DNA of 64,000 nucleotides from NCBI GenBank assembly GCA_900320185.1, contig ONRD01000018.1, positions 17,978-81,977 on the forward strand, given 5' to 3'. The stretch is from an uncultured Bacteroidales bacterium (lineage in GTDB: Bacteria > Bacteroidota > Bacteroidia > Bacteroidales > UBA932). Below are positions 1-9,316 of the stretch, in pieces (position 1 is the stretch's first letter; each line of letters starts with the position of its first letter). The notes beneath the pieces were generated by a model. That model had not been told where the DNA came from and made no database searches. It saw nothing but the letters and a program-made list of their open reading frames with translations. A program made the translations under genes and the position numbers.

Positions 1-995
1 ACGTTCGCGACGTCCCATGCTCCGTTGGCCAGCTGGAAGATGGTTTCCATGTCGGCAGGAGTCTCGGAGACTGCCTGGGAGTTGTTGAAGTACTCGTTGT
101 AGATCTTCGCATACCGGTTGGGCAGATGTGCGATGTCGGCATCCCAGGTTCCGGGGATGTTGATCTTGTCATAGAGCTTGAAACCGTTCTGCTCGAGGGC
201 GGCGAGGGCAGCCTTGTTGATGTCGTAGGCTTCCTTCCAGTAGTTGTTGCCTTCGTTGTAGAGGGGGCTTGCTGCGAACAGGCTCATCCTTGACTTGATA
301 GCCCATGCGAGGGACTTGCTCATACGGCGGTTCTCGCCGGCGCTGGTGATCCTGAACGGCATGTCGGGGCAGGCGATGGCATCGTCGCAGTCCTTGATGA
401 TGAACTGGACTACGTCGTAGTAGCTTGCACGCTTGACCTGCGAGAAGTCGTCAGTATAGCTGTAGGGCTCGTCGATGATGGGGAGTCCGCAGCCGAACCA
501 GCTGAGGAGTTCTGCATAGTAGTAGGCCCTGAGGAGCTTGGCCTCTGCGATCCAGCGGCTGTACTCGCTTGAGCTTCCGACGACTGCGGGATCGGCATAC
601 TTGATGAACATCGCGCACTTGCGGATGCTCTCGAAGTACTTGGTCCAGTATGAGTTCTCCACTGTTCCTCCGACGTCCCACACAGGGTGGGACGAAGCAC
701 TGGCAGTTCCGTTGTAGAGGAGGGCGGAAGCAGCCCAGTTCACGTCGAGGTCGTCAGCATCCCAGGAATCGTCGCACCAGTTGACCGGACCGCGGGTCCA
801 GAAGAAGTACTGGAGGGACTTTGTAGGGAGATTTGCGTAGCAGGTGTTCAGATAGTACATGGTCTTGTCGTAGTCGGACCAGACCTCCTCAAGGGAGATC
901 TTGCCGTCCGGAGCCTGGTCCAGGTACTTCGAGCAGGAAGCTGCGCTGAAGGAAAGCAGGATGGCTGCAATCGCAAGATATATCAATTTTTTCAT
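1..995 (-). CDS. SusD/RagB-like outer-membrane glycan-binding lipoprotein (3' end outside window)
   Basis: The reading frame stays open from the ATG at 995 to the left edge, so the C-terminal part is missing. The product starts MKKLIYLAIAAILLSFSAAS followed by a lipobox Cys (SASCSKYLDQ), giving a lipoprotein. The text DQAPDGKISLEEVWSDY and the helical repeats rich in W and Y (RAYYYAELLSWFG) are typical of SusD N-terminal regions. SusD proteins sit on the cell surface and pass oligosaccharides to the partner SusC pore. It lies 13 bp behind susC and is surely cotranscribed with it. I chose 995 because GGAG lies 6 bases upstream; in-frame ATGs at 1001 and 1007 are alternatives. The substrate is not readable from the sequence; the upstream rhamnose genes suggest a rhamnose-containing glycan. 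Confidence 0.93.
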   Translation of the reverse strand, partial: MKKLIYLAIAAILLSFSAASCSKYLDQAPDGKISLEEVWSDYDKTMYYLNTCYANLPTKSLQYFFWTRGPVNWCDDSWDADDLDVNWAASALLYNGTASASSHPVWDVGGTVENSYWTKYFESIRKCAMFIKYADPAVVGSSSEYSRWIAEAKLLRAYYYAELLSWFGCGLPIIDEPYSYTDDFSQVKRASYYDVVQFIIKDCDDAIACPDMPFRITSAGENRRMSKSLAWAIKSRMSLFAASPLYNEGNNYWKEAYDINKAALAALEQNGFKLYDKINIPGTWDADIAHLPNRYAKIYNEYFNNSQAVSETPADMETIFQLANGAWDVAN

Positions 996-1008
996 ATTCA
1001 TCTCCATT

Positions 1009-4000
1009 TTAGAAGTTGATGTTGAAACCAAGCATCATGGTCTTGGGAAGCGGGTATCCGATAGGATCGTTCGTCTCAGGATCAAGATGAGTTGCGAAGT
1101 GGCACTTCGACCAGTAGTGGAGGTTCTGTCCGGAGACATAGACCCTCAGGCCCTTGACTCCCACCTTGGTGAACAGCCTTGAAGGAAGGTTGTAACCGAT
1201 TTCGACGTTCTTCAGACGTACGAAGCTGCGGTTCTGGATGAAGAAGTCGTTGGCGCGGTGGCTGGTGGACTGACCTGTCGAGAGGGCGGGATAGGTGATC
1301 TTTTCACCGTTCTGGTAGCGCTCGACGGTCCATGCGCTCTTGTGATAGTCGTAGTAGGTACCCTGGTAGATGTACTCGACGACGTTCTGGGAACCGTTGT
1401 AGTTCTTTGAGTAGCGGCCAAGTCCGGAGAACAGGATGTTGAAGTCGAAGTTCTTCAGCTGTGCGCCGATGTTGATACCGAAGTTGATTCCAGGGATGGA
1501 GCCGGAGTAGCCGATGGGGCTGATATCCTTGTCGTCGATGACACCGTCTCCGGTGACATCCTTGTAGATGAAGTCTCCAACGCGGGGAACTCCGGAGCCG
1601 TATGCGGCGACATTTGCCGTGTAATCGTCAATCTCTTCCTGGGAAGTGAAGTAGCCGTGTCCGGGAGTATCCCAGTCGATGAGGTAACCCCACTGCTGGC
1701 CGAGGCGGAAGCCTTCGGTGCGGAACGGGTATGCATATTCTTCACCACGGTTGACTTCGTCGTATTCGATGACCTTGTTGTCGTTGAATCCGAAGTTGGT
1801 GTTGATGTTGATGCCGTAGTCACGGTTGAAGTCATGGCTGTACTTGAACTCGACCTCGAAACCGTGGTTATCGACAACACCCATGTTGACCCTGGGAATG
1901 TTGCCCAGTGGAAGTCCCTGGAACGAAGGAATGGTCTTCCTTGAGATGAGGATCTGGTCGCGGTTCTCGGTGAAGTAGTCGAAGTTCACGCGGAAATCCT
2001 TGAACAGGCCGATCTCGACACCGAAGTCCTGCTTCTTTGCGAGCTCCCATTTCAGCTCCTTGTTACCGAGGAGGCCTTCGGAAATTGTATGTCCACCAAG
2101 ACCGGCACCGCCCTGGCCCTGGCCGCCGCCTACCTGGATGTTGTCCTGATAGAGGAAACGGTCTCCACCCATGGAGTCGTTACCTACCATACCGTAGGAA
2201 TAACGGAACTTCAACCAGGTGAGTACAGGGTTGTCCTTGAGGAAGGATTCGTTGGAAGCGATCCAGCCGACTGCTGCGGAAGGGAAGAAACCGAAGCGGT
2301 TTGCAGGTGCGAACTGCTCGGATCCGTTGTAACCCATGTTGACTTCAGCAAGGTAACGCTCGTCGTAGGAGTAGGTCAGACGGGCTGCTGTACCGATAAG
2401 GTTGTAAGGGATGGCAGCGCCTGAGGACTCCCAGTAGCGGCGGTATGCGGTCACCATTGCGCCGATGTCGCTCTTTCCGAACTTGCGTGCGTAGTTGATG
2501 GAAGCCTGTCCGTAGATCACGTAGTTGGAGCTGCGGCTGTGGCTGAGGCTCAGAGGTGAAGGGTTCTGGGTTGCGAGGGCGTAGGACATCGTGTCGTTGG
2601 CGTAGTCGACTAACGGAAGGTAGAGGGCTACGGTCTTTGCGCCTTCGAGGACACCGATGTTGTAGGTATCGTAAGAAACCTGTGCATTGATGGAGAGACC
2701 CTTGGTGATGAGGTTGCTGAGGTCGTAGTTGAGTGCGAGGGTAGAGTTGAGGTTCTTCTTCGTGTCAGTACGGAAGCCCCTGTAGTTCATACACTCGTAG
2801 GCAGGACGGTCCATCCAGGACTGGTGCACGACTGCTCCGTCGTCAACACCGAATTCGCTGATGGTGGTGGGTCCTATGGAGATAGGGGTGACGCAGGTGG
2901 CCTGGTAGATAAGGTCACGCATCATCCAGTTCTCGTCGCCACCGTACATTCCGCCGACGCAAGGCATGTTGACATCCTCAGTGTAGGATGCAAGGTTCAG
3001 CGAGAGCGTGAAGTCCTTGGTGAGGTGGAAGTCGATGTTCGAACGGAGGCTGAAACGGTTCATGAAAGACTGGGGGTCGTAACCGAGTTCGTCAACCGAC
3101 AGGGTCTTGAGGTTACCGTTCTGGTGGATGTAGCCGATGTTCAGGAAGTAGTTCACATTGTCGGTACCGCCGCTGATGTTTGCACTCAGACGGGACTGGG
3201 GGGTGAACCTGCGGAACATCATGCTGTAGTAGTCGTTGTCGCAGTAGAGATACTCGCGCATCTTCTTGAGCTGTGCGTAGTTCTCCTCGTTTCCGGTCAG
3301 GCCGAAGAGAGGGTTCTTGAACTTCTCGATGAGTTCGTCGCTGTAGGCGGGAATCGATCCGGAGTTCACGAGGGCCTCGTTACGGAGCTGCATGTACTCC
3401 CAGGAGTGGGTGCGCTCGGGCTGGACGGTGAATTCGGAGAAGGACTGGTCGAACGAAATGCTGAGGTTGGGCTTGCCCTTCTCACCGCGGCGGGTCTGGA
3501 TCAGGATGACACCGTTAGCACCGCGCACACCGTAGAGACCGGTAGCGGAAGCGTCCTTCAGGACGGAGATGCTCTCGACCTCGTTCATGTCGAGGGTACG
3601 GATACCATCGGCACGCTCGACACCGTCGACGAGGATCAGAGGGCTCTTGCCGTTGAGGGTCGCAGCACCACGGAGGTACATCGTAGCACCGTCACGTCCA
3701 GGCTGACCACCACCGCTCTGCATTGAAGTAAGACCGGTGACACGTCCTGCGAGGGCGTTGTCCAGACGGGTCGAGGTGGTCTTGCGCAGTTCGGTCGTGG
3801 AGACGGTGGCGATAGCACCGGTCACCGTTGCTTTCTTCTGCTGACCGAACGCGACGACGACCGTCTCGTTGAGCACTTCATTGTCGGAAACGAGCTGGAC
3901 GTTCAGCGGAGACTGGGCTCCGGTGAACCTCTGTGTCTTGTAACCGACGCACGAGACGACGACAGTTGCGGATGCAGGTACGTTGTCCAGACGGAAAGTA

Positions 4001-4224
4001 CCATCCACATTCGTCATCGTTCCATTGGTGGTACCTTCAACCATGACGGTAACACCAGGGAAAGGCTGGTTGTTCTCATCGACCACCCTACCGGTGACCG
4101 TCCTTCCGCGCTGGGCCAGGGCCAAAGTCCCGGATCCTGCAACAAGGAGGAGGAGAACAGCCGCAATCGCTGCCCTCATCTTGGAAAGGCAGGATGCTGT
4201 TAGGATTTTATCGTGTATTTTCAT
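1009..4224 (-). CDS. SusC/RagA family TonB-dependent outer-membrane transporter
   Basis: A 1071-residue TonB-dependent receptor of usual SusC length. A signal peptide ends near residue 38 (LALAQ). Residues about 43-125 form the carboxypeptidase-regulatory-like domain (TVTGRVVDENNQPFPGVTV). The plug domain follows, with the SusC signature LNGKSPLILVDGVERADGIR and SVLKDASATGLYGVRGANGV. The rest is a 22-strand beta barrel ending in an aromatic residue (MMLGFNINF). It forms the pore under the SusD lid and imports oligosaccharides using TonB energy. It lies 47 bp downstream of rhaT on the same strand, and I see no clear promoter in that gap, so it looks like part of the rhamnose operon. No N-terminal anti-sigma (STN) domain is present. 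Confidence 0.97.
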   Translation of the reverse strand: MKIHDKILTASCLSKMRAAIAAVLLLLVAGSGTLALAQRGRTVTGRVVDENNQPFPGVTVMVEGTTNGTMTNVDGTFRLDNVPASATVVVSCVGYKTQRFTGAQSPLNVQLVSDNEVLNETVVVAFGQQKKATVTGAIATVSTTELRKTTSTRLDNALAGRVTGLTSMQSGGGQPGRDGATMYLRGAATLNGKSPLILVDGVERADGIRTLDMNEVESISVLKDASATGLYGVRGANGVILIQTRRGEKGKPNLSISFDQSFSEFTVQPERTHSWEYMQLRNEALVNSGSIPAYSDELIEKFKNPLFGLTGNEENYAQLKKMREYLYCDNDYYSMMFRRFTPQSRLSANISGGTDNVNYFLNIGYIHQNGNLKTLSVDELGYDPQSFMNRFSLRSNIDFHLTKDFTLSLNLASYTEDVNMPCVGGMYGGDENWMMRDLIYQATCVTPISIGPTTISEFGVDDGAVVHQSWMDRPAYECMNYRGFRTDTKKNLNSTLALNYDLSNLITKGLSINAQVSYDTYNIGVLEGAKTVALYLPLVDYANDTMSYALATQNPSPLSLSHSRSSNYVIYGQASINYARKFGKSDIGAMVTAYRRYWESSGAAIPYNLIGTAARLTYSYDERYLAEVNMGYNGSEQFAPANRFGFFPSAAVGWIASNESFLKDNPVLTWLKFRYSYGMVGNDSMGGDRFLYQDNIQVGGGQGQGGAGLGGHTISEGLLGNKELKWELAKKQDFGVEIGLFKDFRVNFDYFTENRDQILISRKTIPSFQGLPLGNIPRVNMGVVDNHGFEVEFKYSHDFNRDYGININTNFGFNDNKVIEYDEVNRGEEYAYPFRTEGFRLGQQWGYLIDWDTPGHGYFTSQEEIDDYTANVAAYGSGVPRVGDFIYKDVTGDGVIDDKDISPIGYSGSIPGINFGINIGAQLKNFDFNILFSGLGRYSKNYNGSQNVVEYIYQGTYYDYHKSAWTVERYQNGEKITYPALSTGQSTSHRANDFFIQNRSFVRLKNVEIGYNLPSRLFTKVGVKGLRVYVSGQNLHYWSKCHFATHLDPETNDPIGYPLPKTMMLGFNINF

Positions 4225-4271
4225 ACAGGAAAAAGTTAAATGGTATATGATAGTATAATATAATAGTATAG

Positions 4272-5417
4272 CTACTCTTCCGCAGGGATTGCTTCAGGAG
4301 TCTCCGTCGGGGCGGGAGAACCATCTTCAGGTCCGTTCACAGGACTGACCTGTTCGGTCTGCACGGCCTCTGCGGGGACGTCTTTCTCCAATATCTTTGG
4401 AAGGAATGTCGAGAATATCAGTACAGCCAATCCGCAGATAAGGACTGTAATGGTTTTCTTGTTGCAACCCTTCCATTCCTTCAGGATAATACCCCAGACG
4501 TTGCTGAATACGACGTTGAGGGCCATCAGGATGCAGAAGGCAAGGGTTGTCATGGTCTGGGATTCGGTGAAGAATCCTTTTCCGAGGCTCAGGCCGAAGA
4601 ACTGGGTGTACCAGAGCAGTCCGGCAAGGGCGCAGAACAACAAGTTGTTACCCCAGACCTTACCGTTCCTGTAGTCGCTCCAGGTCTTGTTCTTCTGGTT
4701 CTGCCACAGGCAATAGCATGCGTTTGTGACAAATCCGCCGAGAGTGACCAGCAGGGTTGCGGGCAGGGTTCTGAATATCGGAGCGGTTTCTGCGAAATGT
4801 ATATCCTTTCCGAATTCGAGACCGACGTTGAAGCAGCCGCTCATGAATCCGGCCAGCAGGGCTATTGCCAGGCCTTTAGGAAAATTGAAATCCTTTACGG
4901 CAGCCTTTTTCTCCTCATCGGAAAGAGTCGAGGATTTCATGCCGCCCGCGATACCTATGATGGCAATTCCGAGGAGCATGACCACGACACCGATGATCAC
5001 GGCGAATGTAAGGGATTTGAGGGGTTCCATTTCGGGGAAGAACATGTTCAGGAGCACCGGTCCCATTATGGTTCCGAGTGCGGAACATGTTCCGAGCGCG
5101 ATCGACTGGCCGAGCGCTACTCCGAGGTAACGCATGGAGAGACCGAAGGTCAAGCCTCCCACACCCCAGAGAACTCCGAAGAGCACTGTCATCCAGACAT
5201 TGAATGAAGGGGCGGAAGAGAACAGTTCACCAAGCGAATGGCCGGAGGGTACTGCCAGCAGGGCGCCCAGGAGGGGGAATACCAGCCAGGCGAAGATGCC
5301 CTGGACAAGCCAGTAGCTCTCCCAGCTCCATTTCTTGATCTTGTTGATCGGAACGTAGCAGCTCGACTGGCAGAATGCGCCTATCGCGATTATTAATAGT
5401 CCCAGGATAATTTTCAT
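4272..5417 (-). CDS. rhaT: L-rhamnose/H+ symporter RhaT
   Basis: A polytopic inner-membrane protein of about ten helices from the drug/metabolite-transporter-like RhaT family. Recognisable motifs are MKIILGLLIIAIGAFCQSSC, YVPINKIKKWSWESYWLVQG and GLTFGLSMRYLGVALGQSI. It imports L-rhamnose with protons. At 381 residues it is longer than enterobacterial RhaT (about 344). The excess is a C-terminal tail of roughly 35 residues rich in Pro, Glu, Ala and Thr, probably disordered. It sits 15 bp downstream of rhaA in the rhamnose operon, which strongly supports the assignment. Confidence 0.95.
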   Translation of the reverse strand: MKIILGLLIIAIGAFCQSSCYVPINKIKKWSWESYWLVQGIFAWLVFPLLGALLAVPSGHSLGELFSSAPSFNVWMTVLFGVLWGVGGLTFGLSMRYLGVALGQSIALGTCSALGTIMGPVLLNMFFPEMEPLKSLTFAVIIGVVVMLLGIAIIGIAGGMKSSTLSDEEKKAAVKDFNFPKGLAIALLAGFMSGCFNVGLEFGKDIHFAETAPIFRTLPATLLVTLGGFVTNACYCLWQNQKNKTWSDYRNGKVWGNNLLFCALAGLLWYTQFFGLSLGKGFFTESQTMTTLAFCILMALNVVFSNVWGIILKEWKGCNKKTITVLICGLAVLIFSTFLPKILEKDVPAEAVQTEQVSPVNGPEDGSPAPTETPEAIPAEE

Positions 5418-5432
5418 CTCGGAGAATAATTA

Positions 5433-6683
5433 TTACCTCTTGGAAGTAACTTCCTTCTCGTACTTTTCGATCTCGGGGATGAATTCCTCGCCGACGGGAA
5501 CTCCGTTCTTGAGGTTGAAGTAGTCGTAGACGGCGCCGAAAGGCAGGCACTTGGCTTCTTCCAGGAGGGCGAGCCTCTGGAAATACTGGCCCTTGTCTTC
5601 GTACTTGCGGAGAGTCTTGAGAGGCTCGAGGAAGGCCTGCAGGAGGCACTTCTGGGTCGCGCGCGTACCAATAACATAAGCACCGATGCGGTTGATGGAT
5701 GCATCGAAGTAGTCAAGGCCGATGTGGGCCCTGTTGAGGGCGTTCGCGCGGACAAGCTCCTTGAAGAGGTCGAGGGTCTGGTCGTTCATGATGACCACGT
5801 GGTCGGAATCCCAGCGGACCGGACGAGAGGTGTGGAGCATCAGTTCGGGAACGAAGAGCAGCAGGGAGGAAACCATGTCGCTGATGTTCTCGGTCTGCTC
5901 GTAGTGACCGGTGTCGAGGGTGTACATGAGCTTGCGTGAAGCGCAATAGCCGGCGACGAAATCGTGGGAGCCGACAGTGTAGCTCTCAAGCCCGATTCCG
6001 AAGAGTTTGGCCTCGAGGCAGCTCTTCATGTGGGGCATCTCCTCTGCGAGGATCGTGTCGAGGGACTCGGCGAAGATCTCGCGGTAGCGCATCCTCTCCA
6101 CGGTGAGGTCCTTCGATCCGTCATGGACCCAGATGTTCATGATGCAAGGATCCTTCTGGTACTTGCCCATGGCCTCCGCGACCTTGCGGCAGCGGATGGT
6201 GTGCTCGATCCAGAATTCGCGGATCTTCTTGTCGGGATTGGCGAGGCTCAGGTCGCCGCTCATGGGATGGGAGAAGGAAGTGGAGTTGAAGTCGAGCTTG
6301 AAGCCGTTCTCCTTGCCCCATTCCATCCAGCTCTTGAAATGAGCGGGCTCGACCTCGTTGCGGTCGACATGCTTGCCTCCGAAATCGCCGTAGATCTCGT
6401 GGATGTTGACGCGCTGCGTCCCTCCGAGGAGAGTCTTGACGAATTCAAGGTCTGCACGGACTTCGTCGATGTTGCGGGCACGACCGGGATAGTTGCCGGT
6501 AGTCTGGATGCCGCCGGAAAGCGCATCAGCATTCTCGAAACCCATTACATCGTCCGTCTGCCAGCACTGCAGCGAGATAGGAGTCTTCTCCAGCAGGGCG
6601 ATAGCCTTGTCGGTGTCGACGCCAAGGGCAGCATAGCGCTCTTTCGCCATCTCGTAGGCCTTTGTAATCTGTTTTTCGTTCAT
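5433..6683 (-). CDS. rhaA: L-rhamnose isomerase
   Basis: Converts L-rhamnose to L-rhamnulose in the cytoplasm, the first step of rhamnose breakdown. The 416-residue length matches the family. Characteristic stretches are ISLQCWQTDDVMGFE near the N terminus, VNIHEIYGDFGGKHVDR, the metal-site region LDFNSTSFSHP, and YTLDTGHYEQTENISDM followed by HTSRPVRWDSDHVV, which hold the metal-binding Glu/Asp/His ligands. The gene lies between rhaB (44 bp upstream) and rhaT (15 bp downstream). It is the enzyme called RhaI in Bacteroides literature. No rhamnulose-1-phosphate aldolase gene is present in this window, so the last step must be encoded elsewhere. Confidence 0.97.
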   Translation of the reverse strand: MNEKQITKAYEMAKERYAALGVDTDKAIALLEKTPISLQCWQTDDVMGFENADALSGGIQTTGNYPGRARNIDEVRADLEFVKTLLGGTQRVNIHEIYGDFGGKHVDRNEVEPAHFKSWMEWGKENGFKLDFNSTSFSHPMSGDLSLANPDKKIREFWIEHTIRCRKVAEAMGKYQKDPCIMNIWVHDGSKDLTVERMRYREIFAESLDTILAEEMPHMKSCLEAKLFGIGLESYTVGSHDFVAGYCASRKLMYTLDTGHYEQTENISDMVSSLLLFVPELMLHTSRPVRWDSDHVVIMNDQTLDLFKELVRANALNRAHIGLDYFDASINRIGAYVIGTRATQKCLLQAFLEPLKTLRKYEDKGQYFQRLALLEEAKCLPFGAVYDYFNLKNGVPVGEEFIPEIEKYEKEVTSKR

Positions 6684-6727
6684 AATTGTGATTAAAAGTT
6701 AAGTGTTTGTGTTGTATCTGTATTTTT

Positions 6728-8173
6728 TTATTTCTTGGGATAATATGTCTTCACTTCGATGGAGTTGCCGATGATCCTCCTCATCTCCCAGCGGTCCTTC
6801 ACAAGGCCGGCGGCCTTTGCCTGGATCATGATGTTGCCGATGGCGGTGCCTTCGACCGGACCTGCGAACACGGGGATGCCGAGTTCGTCGGCCGTCAGCT
6901 GGCTGACAAGCTTGTTGGCGGATCCGCCGCCGATCACGTGGAGCTTCTCTATCTTGAATGAAGCGAAACTCTGGAGCATGTCGATCACTTCCTTATACCT
7001 CTTGGTAAGGCTGTGGTAGATGCAGGCTATCATCTCTCCGTCGGTCGCGGGAACCTGCTGGCCGGATTCACGGAGAGCCGCCTTGATCTCGGCGTCCATG
7101 TCCTTGGGTGCGGCGAAGCGGGGGTCGTCGGGATTGATGGTGGAAGGGAAGTCCACAGCTTCGAGACCCATGGCCTCGATCTGGGCGTAGTTGTAGGTCC
7201 TTCCTTCCTTCTCCCAGGTCTTGCGGGACTGCTCGAGCAGCCACATCCCGGTGATGTTCTTGAGGAACCGGGTGGTGCCTTCGATGCCACCTTCGTTGGT
7301 TATGTTGTACTCGTAGGACTTGTCATTGATTATCGGCTGGGCGGATTCTATTCCCATGAGGCTCCAGGTGCCGGAACTCAGGTAGGCGAAATGCTCGTCG
7401 GCGGCAGGAATCGATGCGATGGCCGAAGCCGTGTCGTGTCCTGCCACGGCGATGACCGGGACGCTCTCCATGCCGGTCTCCTTGCAGAGCTCTTCCTTGA
7501 GGGTCCCCACCATGGTGCCGGGCTGCACGATGTCGAGAAGGATCGAGGAGTCGCAGCCGAGGCGGTCCAGGAGGGTCTTGTCGAAACTGCGGGTGCGGGG
7601 GTCGATGAGGGCCGAGGTCGAAGCGTCGGTATATTCACAGACCATCTTCCCGGTGAGGAAGTAGGAGAGCAGGTCGGGCATGAACAGGATTGCCTTGGCA
7701 TCCTTGATGGGGGAGCCTTCCTCCTGGTTCTGCGCATAGATCTGGAAGATCGTGTTGAAGTTCATGATCTGCGTGCCGGTGACGTTGTAGAGCTCTTCCT
7801 TGGGGATAATCTGGAAAACTTTCTCGGGGACGCCCTCTGTGTAGGGATCCCTGTAGGCCCTGGGCATTCCGAGGATCTGCCCGTCGGCTCCGATGCAACC
7901 GAAATCGACGCCCCAGGTGTCGATGCCGATGGAATCGATCTTGACACCCATTCCGGCCACTTTCCTGAGGGCCTCCCTGAAATGGTCGAAGAGCGACTGG
8001 ATGTCCCAATAGTACTTCCCGTCGATTTCCTTGACTCCGTTGGGGAATCTGTAGACTTCTTCGGACGTGAGTTTATCCTTTGTAACAGAACCAATTATAG
8101 CCCTTCCGCTGGTTGCGCCAAGGTCGAAGGCCAGGAAATTGTGAGCCACAGGGGCCGCCGTTTCGAGTGTCAT
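6728..8173 (-). CDS. rhaB: Rhamnulokinase
   Basis: FGGY-family kinase that phosphorylates L-rhamnulose with ATP. The N-terminal phosphate-binding stretch is FLAFDLGATSGRAIIGSV. The middle carries IGIDTWGVDFGCIG and the second ATPase domain has VAGHDTASAIAS and HVIGGGSANKLVSQL. The frame is open to an ATG at 8200 (MLKNKHHII), but a good -7 box lies at 8202-8209, which would place transcription initiation downstream of that codon. I therefore prefer the ATG at 8173 (MTLETA), giving 481 residues. It is the first gene of the minus-strand rhamnose operon and is divergent from the AraC-family gene at 8324. Confidence 0.95.
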   Translation of the reverse strand: MTLETAAPVAHNFLAFDLGATSGRAIIGSVTKDKLTSEEVYRFPNGVKEIDGKYYWDIQSLFDHFREALRKVAGMGVKIDSIGIDTWGVDFGCIGADGQILGMPRAYRDPYTEGVPEKVFQIIPKEELYNVTGTQIMNFNTIFQIYAQNQEEGSPIKDAKAILFMPDLLSYFLTGKMVCEYTDASTSALIDPRTRSFDKTLLDRLGCDSSILLDIVQPGTMVGTLKEELCKETGMESVPVIAVAGHDTASAIASIPAADEHFAYLSSGTWSLMGIESAQPIINDKSYEYNITNEGGIEGTTRFLKNITGMWLLEQSRKTWEKEGRTYNYAQIEAMGLEAVDFPSTINPDDPRFAAPKDMDAEIKAALRESGQQVPATDGEMIACIYHSLTKRYKEVIDMLQSFASFKIEKLHVIGGGSANKLVSQLTADELGIPVFAGPVEGTAIGNIMIQAKAAGLVKDRWEMRRIIGNSIEVKTYYPKK

Positions 8174-8201
8174 GATTATGTGATGCTTATTTTTTAACAA
8201 A

Positions 8202-8209
8202 CAAATATA
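8202..8209 (-). promoter_or_regulatory. -7 box of the rhaB operon promoter
   Basis: The minus strand reads TATATTTG, an exact match to the Bacteroidetes TAnnTTTG element, about 29 bases upstream of the preferred rhaB start. I see no convincing TTG at the -33 position, which would fit a promoter that depends on an activator. Confidence 0.6.
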
Positions 8210-8259
8210 ATTAAAATCGCTCCCATTATGCTAAAAAATATGACAATAGAACTTAGATT

Positions 8260-8288
8260 TTTGATTTTTGAAAAAATCATTATATTTG
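8260..8288 (+). promoter_or_regulatory. Promoter of the AraC-family regulator
   Basis: TTTG at 8260-8263 and TATATTTG at 8281-8288 are spaced by 17 bases, slightly short of the usual 19-21. The start codon is 36 bases after the -7 box. The -33 element overlaps the palindrome at 8262-8279, so binding there could repress this promoter. Confidence 0.5.
8262..8279. promoter_or_regulatory. 18-bp palindrome between divergent rhamnose promoters, candidate operator
   Basis: The sequence TGATTTTT-GA-AAAAATCA is a perfect inverted repeat with 8-bp arms. It lies between the rhaB -7 box and the -7 box of the regulator gene. The site is a candidate for the adjacent AraC-family protein, although AraC-family operators are more often direct repeats; a dyad for another regulator is also possible. 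Confidence 0.35.
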
Positions 8289-8323
8289 TAAGCCACAACA
8301 AAAATAATAAAAAACTGCGATAA

Positions 8324-9220
8324 ATGACTTCGGTTCACCTGAAATATCTTGCCGTGAATCCGGTTGACCTGAAATGGGGGCTCGCCGTCAATTCCGTCGG
8401 CTTCCAGGAAATCCCCCCTGGAGGGGACTATCCGCCCAGGAACCACCCGTCCCGCTACGTGTTCTCGGTCCAGAACGGCAGGATCCTCAACGAGTACCAG
8501 CTCCTCTACATTACGGAGGGCAGGGGAAAGTTCTTCTGTTCCTCCCTCGGGCGCAACAAGGCAGTCCAGATCGAGAGGGGGATGATGTTCCTCCTGTTCC
8601 CCGGCGAGTGGCATTCATATTTCCCGGACCGGCAGACAGGATGGAAGGAGTACTGGATCGGCTTCAACGGGTCTTTCGTGGACAACCTCATCCAGCATGG
8701 CTTCTTTTCAAGGGAGAGCCCGGTGTTCAGCGTCAGGATACGCGAGGACATAGTCAACCTCTACAACATGGCCATCGACGCCTCGGTCGCCCAGGAATCC
8801 GGGTTCCAGCAGGTCCTGGCCGGGATTGTGGACCGCCTGCTGAGCCTTGCCTACTTCTATGACCGCAATTCGCAGTTCCAGGAATCCGACGCCGCCAACA
8901 AGATCGGCCAGGCCAAGGTGATGATCTACGACAGCTTCACTACGATAACCCCGGAGGAGATAGCGTCCAAGCTGTGCCTGAGCTATTCGTCGTTCAGGAA
9001 GACTTTCAAGGAATACACCGGGTTCTCGCCGGCCCGTTTCATCAACGAGGTGAGGATGAGCAAGGCGAAGGAACTGCTCACCAACACGTCGATGAGCATC
9101 AAGGAGATCGCCTACAACGTAGGCTACAACAACCATGACTACTTCTTCACCGCATTCCGCCACACGACGGGGCAGACACCTGCGGAATACAGGGCGATGA
9201 CCCAGGGGCCGAAGCCGTAG
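8324..9220 (+). CDS. AraC-family transcriptional regulator, likely rhamnose-responsive
   Basis: A 298-residue protein with an N-terminal cupin-like sugar-sensing domain (about residues 20-150, including YLLYITEGRGKFF-type strand text and FPGEWHSYFPDRQTGWKEYWIGF). The C-terminal double helix-turn-helix spans about 195-295 (LCLSYSSFRKTFKEYTGFSP and MSIKEIAYNVGYNNHDYFFT). It is divergent from rhaB and probably activates the rhaB-rhaA-rhaT-susC-susD operon when rhamnose or rhamnulose is present. Bacteroides RhaR is the known analogue in role; orthology cannot be proved here. The 97-bp gap after it separates it from a convergent gene. Confidence 0.92.
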   Translation: MTSVHLKYLAVNPVDLKWGLAVNSVGFQEIPPGGDYPPRNHPSRYVFSVQNGRILNEYQLLYITEGRGKFFCSSLGRNKAVQIERGMMFLLFPGEWHSYFPDRQTGWKEYWIGFNGSFVDNLIQHGFFSRESPVFSVRIREDIVNLYNMAIDASVAQESGFQQVLAGIVDRLLSLAYFYDRNSQFQESDAANKIGQAKVMIYDSFTTITPEEIASKLCLSYSSFRKTFKEYTGFSPARFINEVRMSKAKELLTNTSMSIKEIAYNVGYNNHDYFFTAFRHTTGQTPAEYRAMTQGPKP

Positions 9221-9316
9221 GGCAGGCTTCGGGGAACCGTTTCGCCGGGCCTCCTTCCGACCGGAAAAATGGCCTTTAAGCTTATGTCAAAAATTTAAGT
9301 TGTCGTTCCTTCCGGA

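Noticed and set aside
7013-8197. Plus-strand ORF of 394 codons opposite rhaB
   Set aside because: It is the antisense shadow of a well-conserved kinase gene; its composition is rich in Gly, Asp and His with no recognisable motif.
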